Of a DNA stretch of 44,880 nucleotides, positions 1-9,034 are shown piece by piece (the stretch's first letter is position 1; each line of letters opens with the position of its first letter). Source of the stretch: Methanothrix harundinacea (GTDB lineage: Archaea; Halobacteriota; Methanosarcinia; Methanotrichales; Methanotrichaceae); contig LGFT01000006.1 of assembly GCA_001509375.1 (NCBI GenBank), positions 1 through 44,880 of the forward strand. Reading direction: 5' to 3'. A program made the position numbers and the translations under genes. The notes under the pieces are model-generated. The model did not search any database. It was not told where the DNA came from and worked only from the letters and a program-made list of their open reading frames with translations.

Positions 1-1018
1 CCTTCTCCTTATCTTTCGTCCCCTCTTCGCCGAAGGCGTTATCCCAGGCGATCCGGGCCTCGCGGTTTGCAGCGTGCCTGAACATGTCCTTTCCGATGGC
101 GTCCCCGACGGCCCAGATCCCCGGCCTCGTCGTCTCCAGATAGTCGTCCACCACGATCCAGCCGTGGCGGTCGACCTCGACCCCCGTCTTTTCGGGCTTG
201 AGGATGTCGGTGTTCGGCCTCCTCCCCAGGGCCACCATCACCTCTTCGGCTGCAAACTCCCTCATCTCGCCGGTGTCGAGATCCCTGGCGGACACGACCT
301 TCTTTCCTTCCTCCCACTCCACTTTCAAAGCCTCATGACCAGTCTTGAGATTGACGTGCTCGGATAGCCTTCCTTCCACGATCTCGGAGATCTCGGGGTC
401 CTCATTGCTCAAAAGCCAGCGGCTTCTCCCGATTATCGTCACCTCAGTTCCCATCGCCGAGAAGAAGTGACCATATTCGCAGCCGATGTACCCCCCGCCC
501 AGGATGATCAGGCTCTTGGGAAGACGCTCCAGCTTCATGACAGAGACGTTGTCAAGGTAGCCCGCCTCCACGAGGCCCGGGATCGACGGGACTGAGGGCC
601 TCGCCCCCGAGGCGATGAAGATCTTGGGGGCGGCGATCGTCTCCTCGCCGACTCTGATCTCCAGATCGCTTACGAACTCGCCCCATCCCCGGTACCAGTC
701 CAGGTTCTCGGCCTCCTCGACGGACCGCTCCATCCCTCGTCTCCCGTCGTCGACGACGGTGTGCATCCGCCTCATTATCCGGTCGAAGTCGATCTTCTCG
801 ACGCGAGCCTCCACCCCGACGGCCTTCGCCGCCTTGAGGGTCCTTATCACGTCCGCAGAATAGATCAGAACCTTCGAGGGGATGCAGCCGTTGTTGAGAC
901 AGGTCCCACCCAAGGGGCCGTGGTCCACCAGGGCGACCTTCATCCCGGCCCTGACCCCCCGCGAGACGATGATCATCCCGGCTCCGGAGCCGACGACTAT
1001 CAGGTCGTACTTTTTCAT
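1..1018 (-). CDS. Class I pyridine nucleotide-disulfide oxidoreductase (Lpd/MerA-like), 3' end cut by window edge
   Basis: A flavoprotein disulfide reductase that should move electrons from NAD(P)H through FAD to an active-site disulfide. The ATG at 1018 opens with an FAD-binding GxGxxG-type motif (VVGSGAG, residues 8-14). The redox pair GGTCLNNGCIPSK follows, with Cys40 and Cys45. A second dinucleotide motif (ILGGGYIGCEYG) appears near residue 170, and the FAD motif WAVGD near residue 320. The frame is open for 339 codons and leaves the window before the dimerisation domain. It is the last visible gene of a minus-strand run after CopA (32-bp gap), so it may serve metal or thiol stress. The substrate is unresolved: dihydrolipoamide dehydrogenase, mercuric reductase and glutathione/CoA-disulfide reductases share these motifs. 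I see no MerA-type N-terminal HMA domain, and the C-terminal residues that would decide are outside the window. Confidence 0.88.
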   Translation of the reverse strand, partial: MKKYDLIVVGSGAGMIIVSRGVRAGMKVALVDHGPLGGTCLNNGCIPSKVLIYSADVIRTLKAAKAVGVEARVEKIDFDRIMRRMHTVVDDGRRGMERSVEEAENLDWYRGWGEFVSDLEIRVGEETIAAPKIFIASGARPSVPSIPGLVEAGYLDNVSVMKLERLPKSLIILGGGYIGCEYGHFFSAMGTEVTIIGRSRWLLSNEDPEISEIVEGRLSEHVNLKTGHEALKVEWEEGKKVVSARDLDTGEMREFAAEEVMVALGRRPNTDILKPEKTGVEVDRHGWIVVDDYLETTRPGIWAVGDAIGKDMFRHAANREARIAWDNAFGEEGTKDKEK

Positions 1019-1050
1019 GCCTTCACCCTGTCACCTCGAACTTCGAGCGT

Positions 1051-3741
1051 TCAAGTTTTCAGATACTTCTCAGGCTCCTTCTCAAAGGCCCTCTTGCATC
1101 CCGGAGCGCAGAAGTAGTAGGTCTTGCCCTCGTATTCGGCCTTGAACTTCGCAGTCTTCTCGTCTACGGTCATGCCACATACAGGATCTATAACCAAAAT
1201 TTTTGCCTCCAACGAACCTTCAGACGACTGAGATTTCACCCTCTCACCCTTCGACCCCTTCGCCCTCTTCGCTGGGGGAACGTATCCCTTCAGCATCAAA
1301 GATAGGCTCACCACCGTCACGGAGCTTAATGCCATGGCGAGCCCCGCCAGCTCAGGCCGGAAGGCTATCCCAAAGGAGGGGTAGAGAACCCCCGCCGCCA
1401 CCGGGATCAGAGCCGAGTTGTAGGCGAAGGCCCAAAAGAGGTTCAGCTTCACCCTTCCGATCACCTTCCGGCTGAGCTGGATTGCAGCCACCGCATCCAT
1501 CAGGTCGTCAGTTAAAAGGACGATCTCTCCGCTCTCGATGGCCACGTCCGTCCCGCTCCCGATGGCGATCCCAACATTGGCCTGGGCTAGGGCCGGAGCG
1601 TCGTTTATCCCGTCCCCGATGAAGGCGACGACCATACCCCTCTCCTGGAGCCGCTTTATCTCCCGGGCCTTATCCGGGGGGAGAACCTCGGCGAGGACCC
1701 TCTCGATCCCGATCTCTTTTGCCACGATCCCGGCGGTGGAGGGGTTGTCGCCGGTGATCATCAGCACATCAAAGCCCATCTCCTTCAGGCTTTCGATCGC
1801 CTCTCCGGAGTTCTCCTTGAGGGCGTCGGCGACGCCCACTATGCCTGCGACGCTCCCGCCGAGGGCGACGAGGAGGGCGGTCTTCCCCTCCTCCTCGAGG
1901 CGGAGGGCGGCCTCTTCGGCCTCTCCCGAGATCTCGATTCCCATCTCCCGGAGGAGAACCCTGTTTCCGACGCCCGCATCCCTTCCATCGATCCGGGCGA
2001 GGACCCCTTTGCCGCCCAGAGCCTCAAAGGAGGTGGCCTCAGCTAGGGCGATGCCTTCGGCTCTGGCCTTTCTCACCACCGCCTCGGCGAGAGGATGCTC
2101 CGAGTTCGCCTCGATCCCTCCGGCGATGCGAAGGAGCTCCGCATCGTCGATGCCGAACCCCTGAAGGTCGGTCACCTCAGGCCTTCCCACGGTGAGAGTC
2201 CCTGTCTTGTCGAAGACGACCGCATTGAGCTTCTCTGAGACCTCCAGGGCCTCGCCGCTCTTCACCAGGACCCCCAGCTCCGCGGCTCGGCCCAGGCCTA
2301 CAGTGATGGCTGTAGGGCTCGCGAGGCCCAGGGCGCAGGGGCAGGCCACCACCAGGACTGAGATGGCGGCGGTGAGAGCAAAGAGGAGCGGATCTCCAGG
2401 GACGAGATCTGAGAGGACGAAGCGCCATAGTATGAATGTCACGGCCGCGATCACGAGGACCGCGGGGATGAATAGGGCAACGGCCCCGTCCGCCAGCCTC
2501 TGGATTGACGGCTTGGAGCCCTGGGCCTCCTCCACCAGGGCGATGATCTGAGCTAGAGCCGTCTCTCGTCCGACCTTTGAGGCCTGAAACCTGATCGCTC
2601 CGTTCTTGTTGAGGGTCCCGCCGACGACGGCGTCTCCCTTCCTCTTCTTGACCGGGACCGGCTCGCCGGTAATCATCGACTCGTTGACGTAGCTTTCGCC
2701 GTCCAGGACGAGCCCATCAGCAGGAACCTTCTCCCCCGGCCGAACCAGGATCAAGTCGCCCACCAGAAGGTCATCGGCCGCCACCTCCACCTCCCGGCCG
2801 TCCCGAAGGACTGTGGCGGTCTTGGCCTTTAGGCCCATCAGCTTCTTGATCGCCTCGGAGGTCCTCCCCTTAGCTTTAGCCTCCAGGTACCTTCCCAGGG
2901 TCAGAAAGGCCGCAAGAAATACTGCCGTCTCGTAGAAGATAAATTCCCGCGTAAGGAGGATCCCGAAGGTCCCCATCAGGCTCGCTAAGAAGGCTACCCC
3001 GATCCCCATGGAGTACATGACGTCCATCGTCAGGCTCCTGTGCCGGAGGGCCCTGAGCCCGGCCGAGAAGATGGGGCGGCTCAGGTAGACGAAGGCCGGG
3101 GTTGATATGACCAGCATCAGGTAGGGCATCGGCACCGGCAGGGGGGGAGGCGTCATCCCCAGGATCATCAGGAAGGCCCCGACGGCGAAGCCGACGAGAA
3201 TCCTCCTCTTTTTATCCCGGAGGTCCCTCTCAGCCTCCTCTCTCTCTCTCTCCTCGATTTCCTCGCTCTCCTCTCCGGCAACCCCTAGGTACTGGTAGCC
3301 GGCCGCCTCGATCGCCGCCCTCATATCGGCGACGGAGGCGACCTTCGGGTTGTAGGTGACGTACGCCCTCTCAGCCCCCAGATTGACGCTGACGTCACCG
3401 ACCCCCTCCACCTCACCTATGGCCTCCCCCACGGCGGAGACGCAGGAGGCGCACATCATACCCCCTATCCTCAGGGCGACCTTCTCGTTGACGACACCAT
3501 ACCCCGCCTCCACCACGGCCCTCTCCAAGTCAGCGAGCTTCGCCTTCGAGGGATCACGCTCCACGGAGGCGGTCTCGGTTCCCAGGTTAACCCTGACCTC
3601 ATAGACACCTTCCACCCCCTTCAGGGCCTCCTTGACGGCAGAGGCGCAAGATGCGCACATCATCCCCGATATCTTGAGGTCAGCCTTCGTCTCCTTCCTC
3701 ACCATCTTCTGCTCCTCTTCAGCCATAGCCCTCTTCCCCAT
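1051..3741 (-). CDS. copA: Cu+ exporting P1B-type ATPase with two HMA domains and a C-terminal YHS domain
   Basis: Pumps Cu+ (or Ag+) out of the cytoplasm using ATP. Two N-terminal HMA domains each carry MMCASC (Cys29/32 and Cys97/100). After about eight membrane helices come the actuator TGE (358-360), the Cu+-type membrane motif ACPCA (Cys467/Cys469), the phosphorylated aspartate DKTGT (Asp511) and the hinge GDGINDAPA. The last about 45 residues (852-896) form a YHS domain with DPVCGM and a YFCAPGC motif, giving a further possible metal site. At 896 residues it is longer than usual CopA because of this tail. The start may be the first Met or Met6 (3726). It lies in a same-strand run behind glutaredoxin and ferredoxin:disulfide reductase. 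CPC and CASC favour copper over zinc or cadmium. Confidence 0.95.
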   Translation of the reverse strand: MGKRAMAEEEQKMVRKETKADLKISGMMCASCASAVKEALKGVEGVYEVRVNLGTETASVERDPSKAKLADLERAVVEAGYGVVNEKVALRIGGMMCASCVSAVGEAIGEVEGVGDVSVNLGAERAYVTYNPKVASVADMRAAIEAAGYQYLGVAGEESEEIEEREREEAERDLRDKKRRILVGFAVGAFLMILGMTPPPLPVPMPYLMLVISTPAFVYLSRPIFSAGLRALRHRSLTMDVMYSMGIGVAFLASLMGTFGILLTREFIFYETAVFLAAFLTLGRYLEAKAKGRTSEAIKKLMGLKAKTATVLRDGREVEVAADDLLVGDLILVRPGEKVPADGLVLDGESYVNESMITGEPVPVKKRKGDAVVGGTLNKNGAIRFQASKVGRETALAQIIALVEEAQGSKPSIQRLADGAVALFIPAVLVIAAVTFILWRFVLSDLVPGDPLLFALTAAISVLVVACPCALGLASPTAITVGLGRAAELGVLVKSGEALEVSEKLNAVVFDKTGTLTVGRPEVTDLQGFGIDDAELLRIAGGIEANSEHPLAEAVVRKARAEGIALAEATSFEALGGKGVLARIDGRDAGVGNRVLLREMGIEISGEAEEAALRLEEEGKTALLVALGGSVAGIVGVADALKENSGEAIESLKEMGFDVLMITGDNPSTAGIVAKEIGIERVLAEVLPPDKAREIKRLQERGMVVAFIGDGINDAPALAQANVGIAIGSGTDVAIESGEIVLLTDDLMDAVAAIQLSRKVIGRVKLNLFWAFAYNSALIPVAAGVLYPSFGIAFRPELAGLAMALSSVTVVSLSLMLKGYVPPAKRAKGSKGERVKSQSSEGSLEAKILVIDPVCGMTVDEKTAKFKAEYEGKTYYFCAPGCKRAFEKEPEKYLKT

Positions 3742-3776
3742 CTTTCGATCGTGCCTTCGAATTTCGGATCGTCTCT

Positions 3777-4295
3777 TCAGAGGAATAGCTCAAACCGGTC
3801 CATCTCGGCCTTGCATATGGGACAGACTCCCGGGGGCTCTTCTCTTGCGCAGAGGTACCCGCAGACTTTACACCTCCAGACCGGGTAAGAAAGGGTGGAT
3901 AAGGATTCTTCGGAGGGTGCGGAGAGGGGCCGCGACGCCTTTCCTCGCACCTCGGGCAACGGCCTTCTTTCGGGGACGGGCAAAAGCTCTCCCTCGCCGT
4001 CCAGGACATCCCCGGAGACGTAGAGGGCGCAGTAGCAGGACCCGTAATCGCTCAGATCCTGGTCCCGGTAGTCGCAGGGACATATTATGTCCAGATCCTC
4101 ATCCCTATCTCCTGAGGCAAGCCTGCAAGGGCAGGAGGGATAGCCATAGCGCTTTTCATTCACCAGCAGGCCACATACCAGGTCTCTGGTGAAGTCGAGG
4201 TCCGGGTTCAGGTGGTAGCCCATCTCCTCTGCCTCCCGGCCCAGCTGCTCGCGAAGTTTTTCCACCTCCTCAGAAGACGGCTCAAAATCGGTCAT
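3777..4295 (-). CDS. Ferredoxin:thioredoxin reductase-type disulfide reductase fused to a rubredoxin domain (FDR)
   Basis: A [4Fe-4S] enzyme that uses ferredoxin electrons to reduce a protein disulfide. The catalytic domain (about 1-100) holds the three paired-cysteine motifs of the FTR beta family: CPC (55/57), CPC (72/74) and CYC (87/89). The usual third motif in plant enzymes is CHC. A rubredoxin-like domain follows at 139-172 with two CxxC pairs (142/145 and 158/161). This fused architecture is known from methanogen ferredoxin:disulfide reductases, where the rubredoxin is thought to relay electrons. Its ATG overlaps the stop of the glutaredoxin gene by four bases, which indicates translational coupling and makes that protein the obvious substrate. 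CopA follows after 35 bp. Confidence 0.92.
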   Translation of the reverse strand: MTDFEPSSEEVEKLREQLGREAEEMGYHLNPDLDFTRDLVCGLLVNEKRYGYPSCPCRLASGDRDEDLDIICPCDYRDQDLSDYGSCYCALYVSGDVLDGEGELLPVPERRPLPEVRGKASRPLSAPSEESLSTLSYPVWRCKVCGYLCAREEPPGVCPICKAEMDRFELFL

Positions 4296-4573
4296 AGGCC
4301 AAGCGCCTCCTTCAACTCCTTATCCTTGTATCCGACGACACACTTATCATCATTTACGATCGTGGTGGGGAAGGTGGCCTTGGGGTTGTGCCGCTTCACC
4401 TCTTCCAGCGTTCTCTTTCGGTCCTCTCCATCAAGAAGATCGACGTAGACGTAGCGGTACTCGACCCCCAGGTCAGCGAGGAGCTTCTTCGTCTTCTTGC
4501 ACCAGGTGCAGGTGCTGAGGGCGTAGAGCGTCACCTTACCCCTCTTCTCCCCCTCGACGTGTTCGAACCCCAT
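4292..4573 (-). CDS. Glutaredoxin-like protein
   Basis: A small thiol-disulfide carrier of 93 residues with a thioredoxin fold. It has the active site STCTWCKK (CxxC), the cis-proline segment ATFPTTIV, and the C-terminal VVGYKDKEL that resembles the glutathione-binding loop of glutaredoxins. Methanogens lack glutathione, so the partner is likely coenzyme M/B thiols or proteins. I chose ATG 4573 because GGAG lies about 8 bp upstream and an AT-rich TATA-like stretch (4622-4632) sits where transcription would begin around 4600. A longer in-frame start at 4693 would lie upstream of that promoter. It is the first gene of the redox/copper run and overlaps the reductase gene by ATGA. Confidence 0.9.
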   Translation of the reverse strand: MGFEHVEGEKRGKVTLYALSTCTWCKKTKKLLADLGVEYRYVYVDLLDGEDRKRTLEEVKRHNPKATFPTTIVNDDKCVVGYKDKELKEALGL

Positions 4574-4713
4574 AGGATCACTCCATCTCGAAGATTTGAT
4601 GGTTACGTTGGTCGCTCTTGGAATTAATAAGTTGTCGCAGGCCTGTTCTGACGCGATGAGGGAGGATACGGGAGCGATGCTCTTATCAGCCATCAGAGGG
4701 AAAAGATATTTTC

Positions 4714-5451
4714 ATGACTGACGAAGTCCAGGTCATAGCCGAGAGGCCAAGATCCCAGAACCCAGTGGTCATAGAGGGGTTCCCCGGAATCGGGCTGATC
4801 GGAAACATCGCAAGCCAGTACGTCGTCAACCAGCTGGAGATGGACTACCTCGGCGCCATAGACTCTCGATTCTTCCCACCGCTATCAGTCCTAGTGGGGG
4901 GGATCGCCCACATGCCCGTGAGGATATACGAGAAGTCGGAGCTGGGAGTGGTGGTGATAAGCTCGGACATTCCCGTCCACCCCGCAGCCTCGTACGACGT
5001 CGCCCGGGGGATCGTATCCTGGGCGGAGTCGATCGGGACGAAGGAGATGGTCTGTCTCGCCGGGATAACGGTGATGGGCGAGGAGCAGCGGGTCTTCGGC
5101 GCCGCCACCACCGAGGAGATGTTGGATAGGATAAAGGGGAAGGTGGAGGTCTTCGAGATCGGGACGATATCGGGGATATCGGGATCCGTCATGAACGAGT
5201 GCCTGCTCAGGAAGGTGCCGGCGATATGCCTCCTCGGGGAGACCCACAGCATGGCCCCCGATCCCAGGGCGGCGGTCTTCACCGTCAAGATGCTCAACAC
5301 CCTCTACGGCCTCGAAGTCGAAACCGCGGAGCTGGAGGAAAGGGCTGACGAGATCGAGCTTTCTATGCAGAAGCTCGCAGAGCAGGTGAAGAGCACCTCC
5401 GCCGAAGAGGTCCCAGGCAAAAAAGAGCTCCAGTTCCCGATGTACGGGTGA
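4714..5451 (+). CDS. PAC2-family proteasome assembly chaperone homologue (PbaA/PbaB type)
   Basis: A 245-residue PAC2-family protein, a soluble homologue of archaeal PbaA/PbaB that helps assemble or bind the 20S proteasome. The N-terminus carries the family signature EGFPGIGLIGNIAS (about 21-34), then the conserved HMPVRIY and a charged region (about 205-230) likely to be helical. The protein ends Met-Tyr-Gly, which fits the HbYX pattern (hydrophobic-Tyr-any) used by proteasome activators to dock into the alpha ring. It is divergent from the glutaredoxin gene and overlaps the possible upstream starts of the DUF473-like gene, so the two are co-transcribed. Some annotations call this family '3-isopropylmalate dehydratase', which these features do not support. 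Confidence 0.88.
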   Translation: MTDEVQVIAERPRSQNPVVIEGFPGIGLIGNIASQYVVNQLEMDYLGAIDSRFFPPLSVLVGGIAHMPVRIYEKSELGVVVISSDIPVHPAASYDVARGIVSWAESIGTKEMVCLAGITVMGEEQRVFGAATTEEMLDRIKGKVEVFEIGTISGISGSVMNECLLRKVPAICLLGETHSMAPDPRAAVFTVKMLNTLYGLEVETAELEERADEIELSMQKLAEQVKSTSAEEVPGKKELQFPMYG

Positions 5452-5456
5452 TGATC

Positions 5457-5846
5457 ATGGAATGCGTTGCACTTACGGGGATATCCAGACAGGTGATCAG
5501 GGAGCTAGTTGCCAACGGGATCAGAACCCTCGAGATCAGGAGCCCTCATAACTTCCTCGCCCTCCTCCATCTGAGCCCTGGAGACGTCATATTCCTGACA
5601 GAGGCGAGCGGCCCCGACATCGTCACCGGGACCGGGGGGATGCTGACTCGGATCAGGGAGATTCAGGTGGTGACCCACAAGATGGTCCAGGCCGGAGCCG
5701 ACTTCTACGAGGAGAGGGAGGCCCAGGCAGCGAGGGTCCAGCTCGCGATGGTGGGGCACGGCCGGGTGAGGGGCGTCAAGAGCCTCAGCCTCGGATCGCC
5801 AACGATCTTGGACGTCGACGAGGTCTGCTACTACGACGCGGGATGA
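5457..5846 (+). CDS. DUF473-family protein, function unknown
   Basis: A protein of about 130 residues resembling the DUF473 family, which as I recall is largely confined to methanogens. Conserved-looking features are CVALTGIS at the N-terminus, RTLEIRSPHNFLAL, a GDVIFLT segment typical of a small beta-barrel, and YEEREAQAARVQLA. No catalytic motif or membrane segment is seen. Three starts are possible: GTG 5448, ATG 5451 and ATG 5457. I prefer 5457 because GGTGAT, complementary to the 16S rRNA tail, lies just upstream. The gene overlaps or abuts the PAC2 gene, which hints at a shared role in protein quality control, but that is inference from position only. Confidence 0.75.
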   Translation: MECVALTGISRQVIRELVANGIRTLEIRSPHNFLALLHLSPGDVIFLTEASGPDIVTGTGGMLTRIREIQVVTHKMVQAGADFYEEREAQAARVQLAMVGHGRVRGVKSLSLGSPTILDVDEVCYYDAG

Positions 5847-5924
5847 GGCAGAGGACCGTCCCGTTCCGCGATTTAATTCTAATTTAGCAAGATCCTGACC
5901 CCCCGGGAGAGCGAAAATCGATGG

Positions 5925-5948
5925 AGATCCGCCCCCGGGGACGGATCT
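5925..5948. terminator. Hairpin between convergent genes
   Basis: A perfect 7-bp stem, AGATCCG / CGGATCT, encloses a C/G-rich loop in the 139-bp gap between the DUF473-like gene and the convergent SIMPL gene. Read on the minus strand it is followed by ATTTTC, which suits termination of the SIMPL transcript. It may serve both directions. Confidence 0.45.
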
Positions 5949-5985
5949 TGAAGCTGCCGTTACCTTCAGACCCGGACTTTTCAGC

Positions 5986-6705
5986 TCAGTTCAGAATCTC
6001 GTAGGTGACGGTCACCGTCGCCGTCACCTCCACGTCTCCGGGAACTATTGGCGTCGCTGATGCCATGTCGGCGGCGAAGTAGACCCTGCTCTCGGCCATG
6101 GGGATGGGCGAGGCTCCGCTCTCTGATATCGATAAGATCCGGCCAAGATTCACCCCGGCGGCCTCGGAGATCACCAGGGCCTTACCCATGGCATCATCGA
6201 CGGCGTCCTCCAGGGCCTCCTCCTGGACAGAAGTCGGGTCCCGGAGGCCGAAGGTGACGCTCTCGGCGGTGTTTGCACCCGCACCGACGGCTCCGTCCAG
6301 GACCTCGCCCACGTCCCCCTCATCGGTGAGGTCGAGGGTGAGGGTGACCTGGTTATTGACCTCGAAGAAGACCTCCTCGGAGAGCTCGCCGTCTATCCAG
6401 TCCCGGGTGGGACGGATCGAGAACCGCGAGGTCTTGATCTCCTCCTCGGGGACTCCGGTCTCTTTCAGGGCCTCGATGGAGCTGGCCATCATCAGGGCGT
6501 TGTCGGCGACGGCCACCGCCGCGCTCTCGTTTCTCGTCTGGACTCCCAGTACTATAGTCACCATATCGGCTTCGGCGGTCGCTTCCCCCGTTCCAGAGAC
6601 GGTCAGGGTCGATACCTCCTCAGTTTCGTCGTCGGCTCCCAGGCAGGAGCTCGAAGACGCCAGAATCGCTACCATTGCAAGCAGAAGGGCTTCAAATATC
6701 CTCAT
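5986..6705 (-). CDS. Secreted SIMPL-domain (DUF541) protein
   Basis: An exported protein of 239 residues belonging to the SIMPL/DUF541 family, found in bacteria and archaea as periplasmic or surface proteins of unclear function (named after a mouse signalling protein). From ATG 6705 it starts with a signal peptide (MRIFEALLLAMVAIL to about residue 25), followed by the family hallmark LTVSGTGEATAEADMVTI. It ends with PGDVEVTATVTVTYEI, also typical. A longer frame back to 6774 exists. However, a TATA-like AT stretch at 6739-6748 places the transcript start near 6716, so the shorter start with its signal peptide is preferred. It is divergent from the ADH synthase gene and the two share the promoter region. 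Confidence 0.88.
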   Translation of the reverse strand: MRIFEALLLAMVAILASSSSCLGADDETEEVSTLTVSGTGEATAEADMVTIVLGVQTRNESAAVAVADNALMMASSIEALKETGVPEEEIKTSRFSIRPTRDWIDGELSEEVFFEVNNQVTLTLDLTDEGDVGEVLDGAVGAGANTAESVTFGLRDPTSVQEEALEDAVDDAMGKALVISEAAGVNLGRILSISESGASPIPMAESRVYFAADMASATPIVPGDVEVTATVTVTYEILN

Positions 6706-6774
6706 GAACAACCCCCGATGATGGTGGATTCGAAAGTAATTAAATAAATCGGTCATATCGGATCTGACCACCAT

Positions 6775-6783
6775 CTTTTAATC
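6775..6783 (+). promoter_or_regulatory. TATA box for ADH synthase, probable leaderless transcript
   Basis: An AT-rich CTTTTAATC lies about 29 bp before the ATG at 6808, the usual archaeal TATA-to-start distance. This implies an mRNA that begins at or within 2-3 bases of the start codon. Confidence 0.4.
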
Positions 6784-6807
6784 TCGACTCCTCGATCCCC
6801 TTTCCCC

Positions 6808-7605
6808 ATGAGGAACGTCGGAAAGTCCATCAGGATGGAGAGGATCTTCAACAGAAGGACAGGCAGGACGGTAATCGTCCCCATGGACCACGGCCTGACG
6901 GTAGGGCCCATCGGGGGGCTGATAGACCTCCAGGAGGCAGTGGACAAGGTGGCTGAGGGCGGGGCGAACGCCGTTTTGGGCCACATGGGGCTTCCCCTCT
7001 TCGGCCATCGGGGCTACGGCCGGGACGTGGGGCTGATCGTCCACATGTCCGCCAGCTCCAGCCTCGGCCCGGATCCCAACCACAAGGTCCTCGTCACCGA
7101 GGTGGAGGACGCCATCAGGATCGGCGCAGACGCCGTCAGCATCCACGTCAACGTGGGGGCCGAGGACGAGGCTCAGATGCTCCAGGACCTGGGGAGGGTC
7201 GCTCGGACCTGTGACGGCTGGGGGATGCCTCTCCTCGCCATGATGTATCCGAGAGGGGCAAAGGTGAAGTCCGAGCACGACGTCGAGTACGTAAAGCACG
7301 CCGCCAGGATCGGGGCGGAGCTGGGGGTCGACATCGTCAAGACGAACTACACCGGATCTCCCGAGACGTTCAAGGAGGTCGTCAAGGGATGCAGCGTTCC
7401 CGTCGTGATCGCGGGCGGCCCCAAGATGGAGACGGAACACCAGGTCTTGGAGATGGTCTACGATTCGATAAACGTCGGCGGCGGGGGGCTCTCCATAGGA
7501 AGGAACATATTCCAGGCAGAAAACCCGACTCTCTTTGTAAAGAGGCTCTGCAAGGTCGTCCACGAGAACTACTCCGTGGAGGAGGCCGAAGAGGTCACCC
7601 TCTGA
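6808..7605 (+). CDS. 2-amino-3,7-dideoxy-D-threo-hept-6-ulosonate (ADH) synthase
   Basis: A class I aldolase-fold enzyme that makes the seven-carbon precursor of 3-dehydroquinate in the archaeal route to aromatic amino acids, replacing DAHP synthase. The 265-residue length matches the family. Visible motifs are [11 protein letters not shown] (23-33), the Schiff-base segment DIVKTNYTG with the catalytic lysine (about 179-187), VVIAGGPK and the phosphate-binding [13 protein letters not shown] near 225-240. DhnA-type fructose-bisphosphate aldolase is the close alternative. The archaeal pathway and N-terminal [10 protein letters not shown] favour ADH synthase. The partner dehydroquinate synthase is not in the window. 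No Shine-Dalgarno is visible, in keeping with a leaderless message. Confidence 0.88.
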   Translation: MRNVGKSIRMERIFNRRTGRTVIVPMDHGLTVGPIGGLIDLQEAVDKVAEGGANAVLGHMGLPLFGHRGYGRDVGLIVHMSASSSLGPDPNHKVLVTEVEDAIRIGADAVSIHVNVGAEDEAQMLQDLGRVARTCDGWGMPLLAMMYPRGAKVKSEHDVEYVKHAARIGAELGVDIVKTNYTGSPETFKEVVKGCSVPVVIAGGPKMETEHQVLEMVYDSINVGGGGLSIGRNIFQAENPTLFVKRLCKVVHENYSVEEAEEVTL

Positions 7606-7665
7606 TCTCTCATCTTCTTACAAATTTAAATTCCAAAGGGCTTAAGGCGGCGGACGGCGCGACTT

Positions 7666-7678
7666 TATAAATAAGATC
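7666..7678 (+). promoter_or_regulatory. TATA-box promoter of ABC permease 1 (copy A of a duplicated promoter)
   Basis: The 13-mer TATAAATAAGATC stands about 72 bp before the chosen start codon. It recurs exactly at 8968-8980 before the second permease. The predicted transcript start is near 7695, so reading-frame extensions upstream of that cannot be translated from this promoter. Confidence 0.7.
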
Positions 7679-7737
7679 AGGACCACTTGCGACTTACTTA
7701 CGACCTAGGATGTCTGATCCACCACGAAGTGATCCCC

Positions 7738-8889
7738 TTGTTCGAGCTTTTCGTCGCAAAAAAGCACCTTGTCTCCCGAAGGAGGCAAACACTCCTCGTG
7801 GTGGGTGCCGTCGCCCTCGCCGTCGCGATCACCATCCTCTTTCGGTCCCTGATAAACGGCTTTGAGACGACCCTAAACGAGATCATTTTTCAGTTCGTCC
7901 CCCACGTCACAGTCCTCCCGGAGGGGAGCGAAAGCTACATCCACCTTTACAAGACCCTCATCGAGACGATCTGGGAGATTCCCGGCGTTATGGCCGTCTC
8001 CCCGGCCCTCTCGACGACGGCCTCTTTCGCCCACGACGACCACGTCGAGAACGTCGTTCTCCGGGGTGTCGTACCCTACGAGCTGAACATGATTTCGAAG
8101 ATCGGAATCGACTACATGGTGGCCGGCGACCTCGACTCCATCCAGAACGGGAGAAGGGTCGCCCTGGACCAGGGGCTCGCCGACGAGTTGGAGGTGAATC
8201 TGGGGGATACAGTCCAGGTGAGCTTTCCCGACGCCAGGACCATGAGCTTGGTGGTTTCGGGCATCTTCGATACTGGAGGCTTTTCGACGAACTACGCCTA
8301 CGTCTCGATGGAGACGGCGCGGGATTTCCTAGGCGAGGGGAACGTCGTAACCGACGTCCAGATCAAGCTCGAAGACATTTACCAGGCTGACGAGGTGGCA
8401 AGCGAACTTGAGGCGCGCGGGTACAACGCCGAGAGCTGGCAGAGCCAGTCGGGGATCGTGGAGACGATCGAGAGCCGCAGGTTCACCAACACCCTGATCA
8501 TGCTCCTGGTGATCGTGATCGCCTCTTTCGGGATAGCCAACATCATGAACCTCCTCGTCCTCGAGAAGACGAGGGAGATCGGGATGATGATGGCGATGGG
8601 TGCCGCCCCCAAGAGCGTCCGCAAAATCTTCCTCATCGAGTCCGGCATCCTGGGCCTCGCTGGCGGATTGGGGGGCTGCCTCATCGGCTATCTGATCGCA
8701 TCTTACGTCAACAGCCTCGCCATAGCCATCTCCTCGGGCCCCAGCTTCTCGGTGATTTTGACCTTCATCGTCGACCCCTGGGACATCCTCGCCTTCCCCC
8801 TGATAACCCTCCTCTTAAGCGTCGTCGCCGGGGTTTATCCAGCTCATCAGGCCTCGAAGCTGGATCCCGTCATCGCCCTCCGGGGCTGA
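7738..8889 (+). CDS. ABC transporter permease, FtsX/MacB type (paralogue 1)
   Basis: A membrane subunit of a type VII (MacB/LolCDE-like) ABC system. From TTG 7738 it begins LFELFVAKKHLVSRRRQ, then one membrane helix, a large extracytoplasmic domain (about 45-270, with a conserved YIHLYKTLIE segment), and three C-terminal helices. It ends AGVYPAHQASKLDPVIALRG, the family signature. I chose TTG 7738 for two reasons. GTGAT precedes it, and the third paralogue starts at the equivalent residue with ATG (MFELSIAERHI). A start at TTG 7687 would precede the likely transcript start. It is one of three paralogues feeding one ATPase at 11404. Such systems export lipoproteins or peptides or transmit mechanical signals. 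The substrate is unknown. Confidence 0.9.
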   Translation: MFELFVAKKHLVSRRRQTLLVVGAVALAVAITILFRSLINGFETTLNEIIFQFVPHVTVLPEGSESYIHLYKTLIETIWEIPGVMAVSPALSTTASFAHDDHVENVVLRGVVPYELNMISKIGIDYMVAGDLDSIQNGRRVALDQGLADELEVNLGDTVQVSFPDARTMSLVVSGIFDTGGFSTNYAYVSMETARDFLGEGNVVTDVQIKLEDIYQADEVASELEARGYNAESWQSQSGIVETIESRRFTNTLIMLLVIVIASFGIANIMNLLVLEKTREIGMMMAMGAAPKSVRKIFLIESGILGLAGGLGGCLIGYLIASYVNSLAIAISSGPSFSVILTFIVDPWDILAFPLITLLLSVVAGVYPAHQASKLDPVIALRG

Positions 8890-8967
8890 CTTGAGAAGAC
8901 TTGAGCAAAAGACGCGGTTCTTTTTCAGCGGCTTGGGGCTCGATTTGAGCCGATGGGGTCCGATCTC

Positions 8968-8980
8968 TATAAATAAGATC
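8968..8980 (+). promoter_or_regulatory. TATA-box promoter of ABC permease 2 (copy B)
   Basis: TATAAATAAGATC, identical to the 13-mer at 7666-7678, lies within the gap between permease 1 and permease 2. The predicted transcript start is near 8997, about 38 bp before TTG 9035. Confidence 0.7.
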
Positions 8981-9034
8981 CGAAGAACGGTTACTCGCAA
9001 AAAGGACGCTTTAAGATCCCTCAGGAGTGATTCC

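Noticed and set aside
1-1018. Calling the flavoprotein mercuric reductase (merA)
   Set aside because: No N-terminal HMA domain and no merR/merT/merP genes; the C-terminal cysteines that would prove it are beyond the edge.
6778-7563. Open frame antisense to ADH synthase
   Set aside because: Asp/His/Gly-rich shadow of the real gene with no motif.
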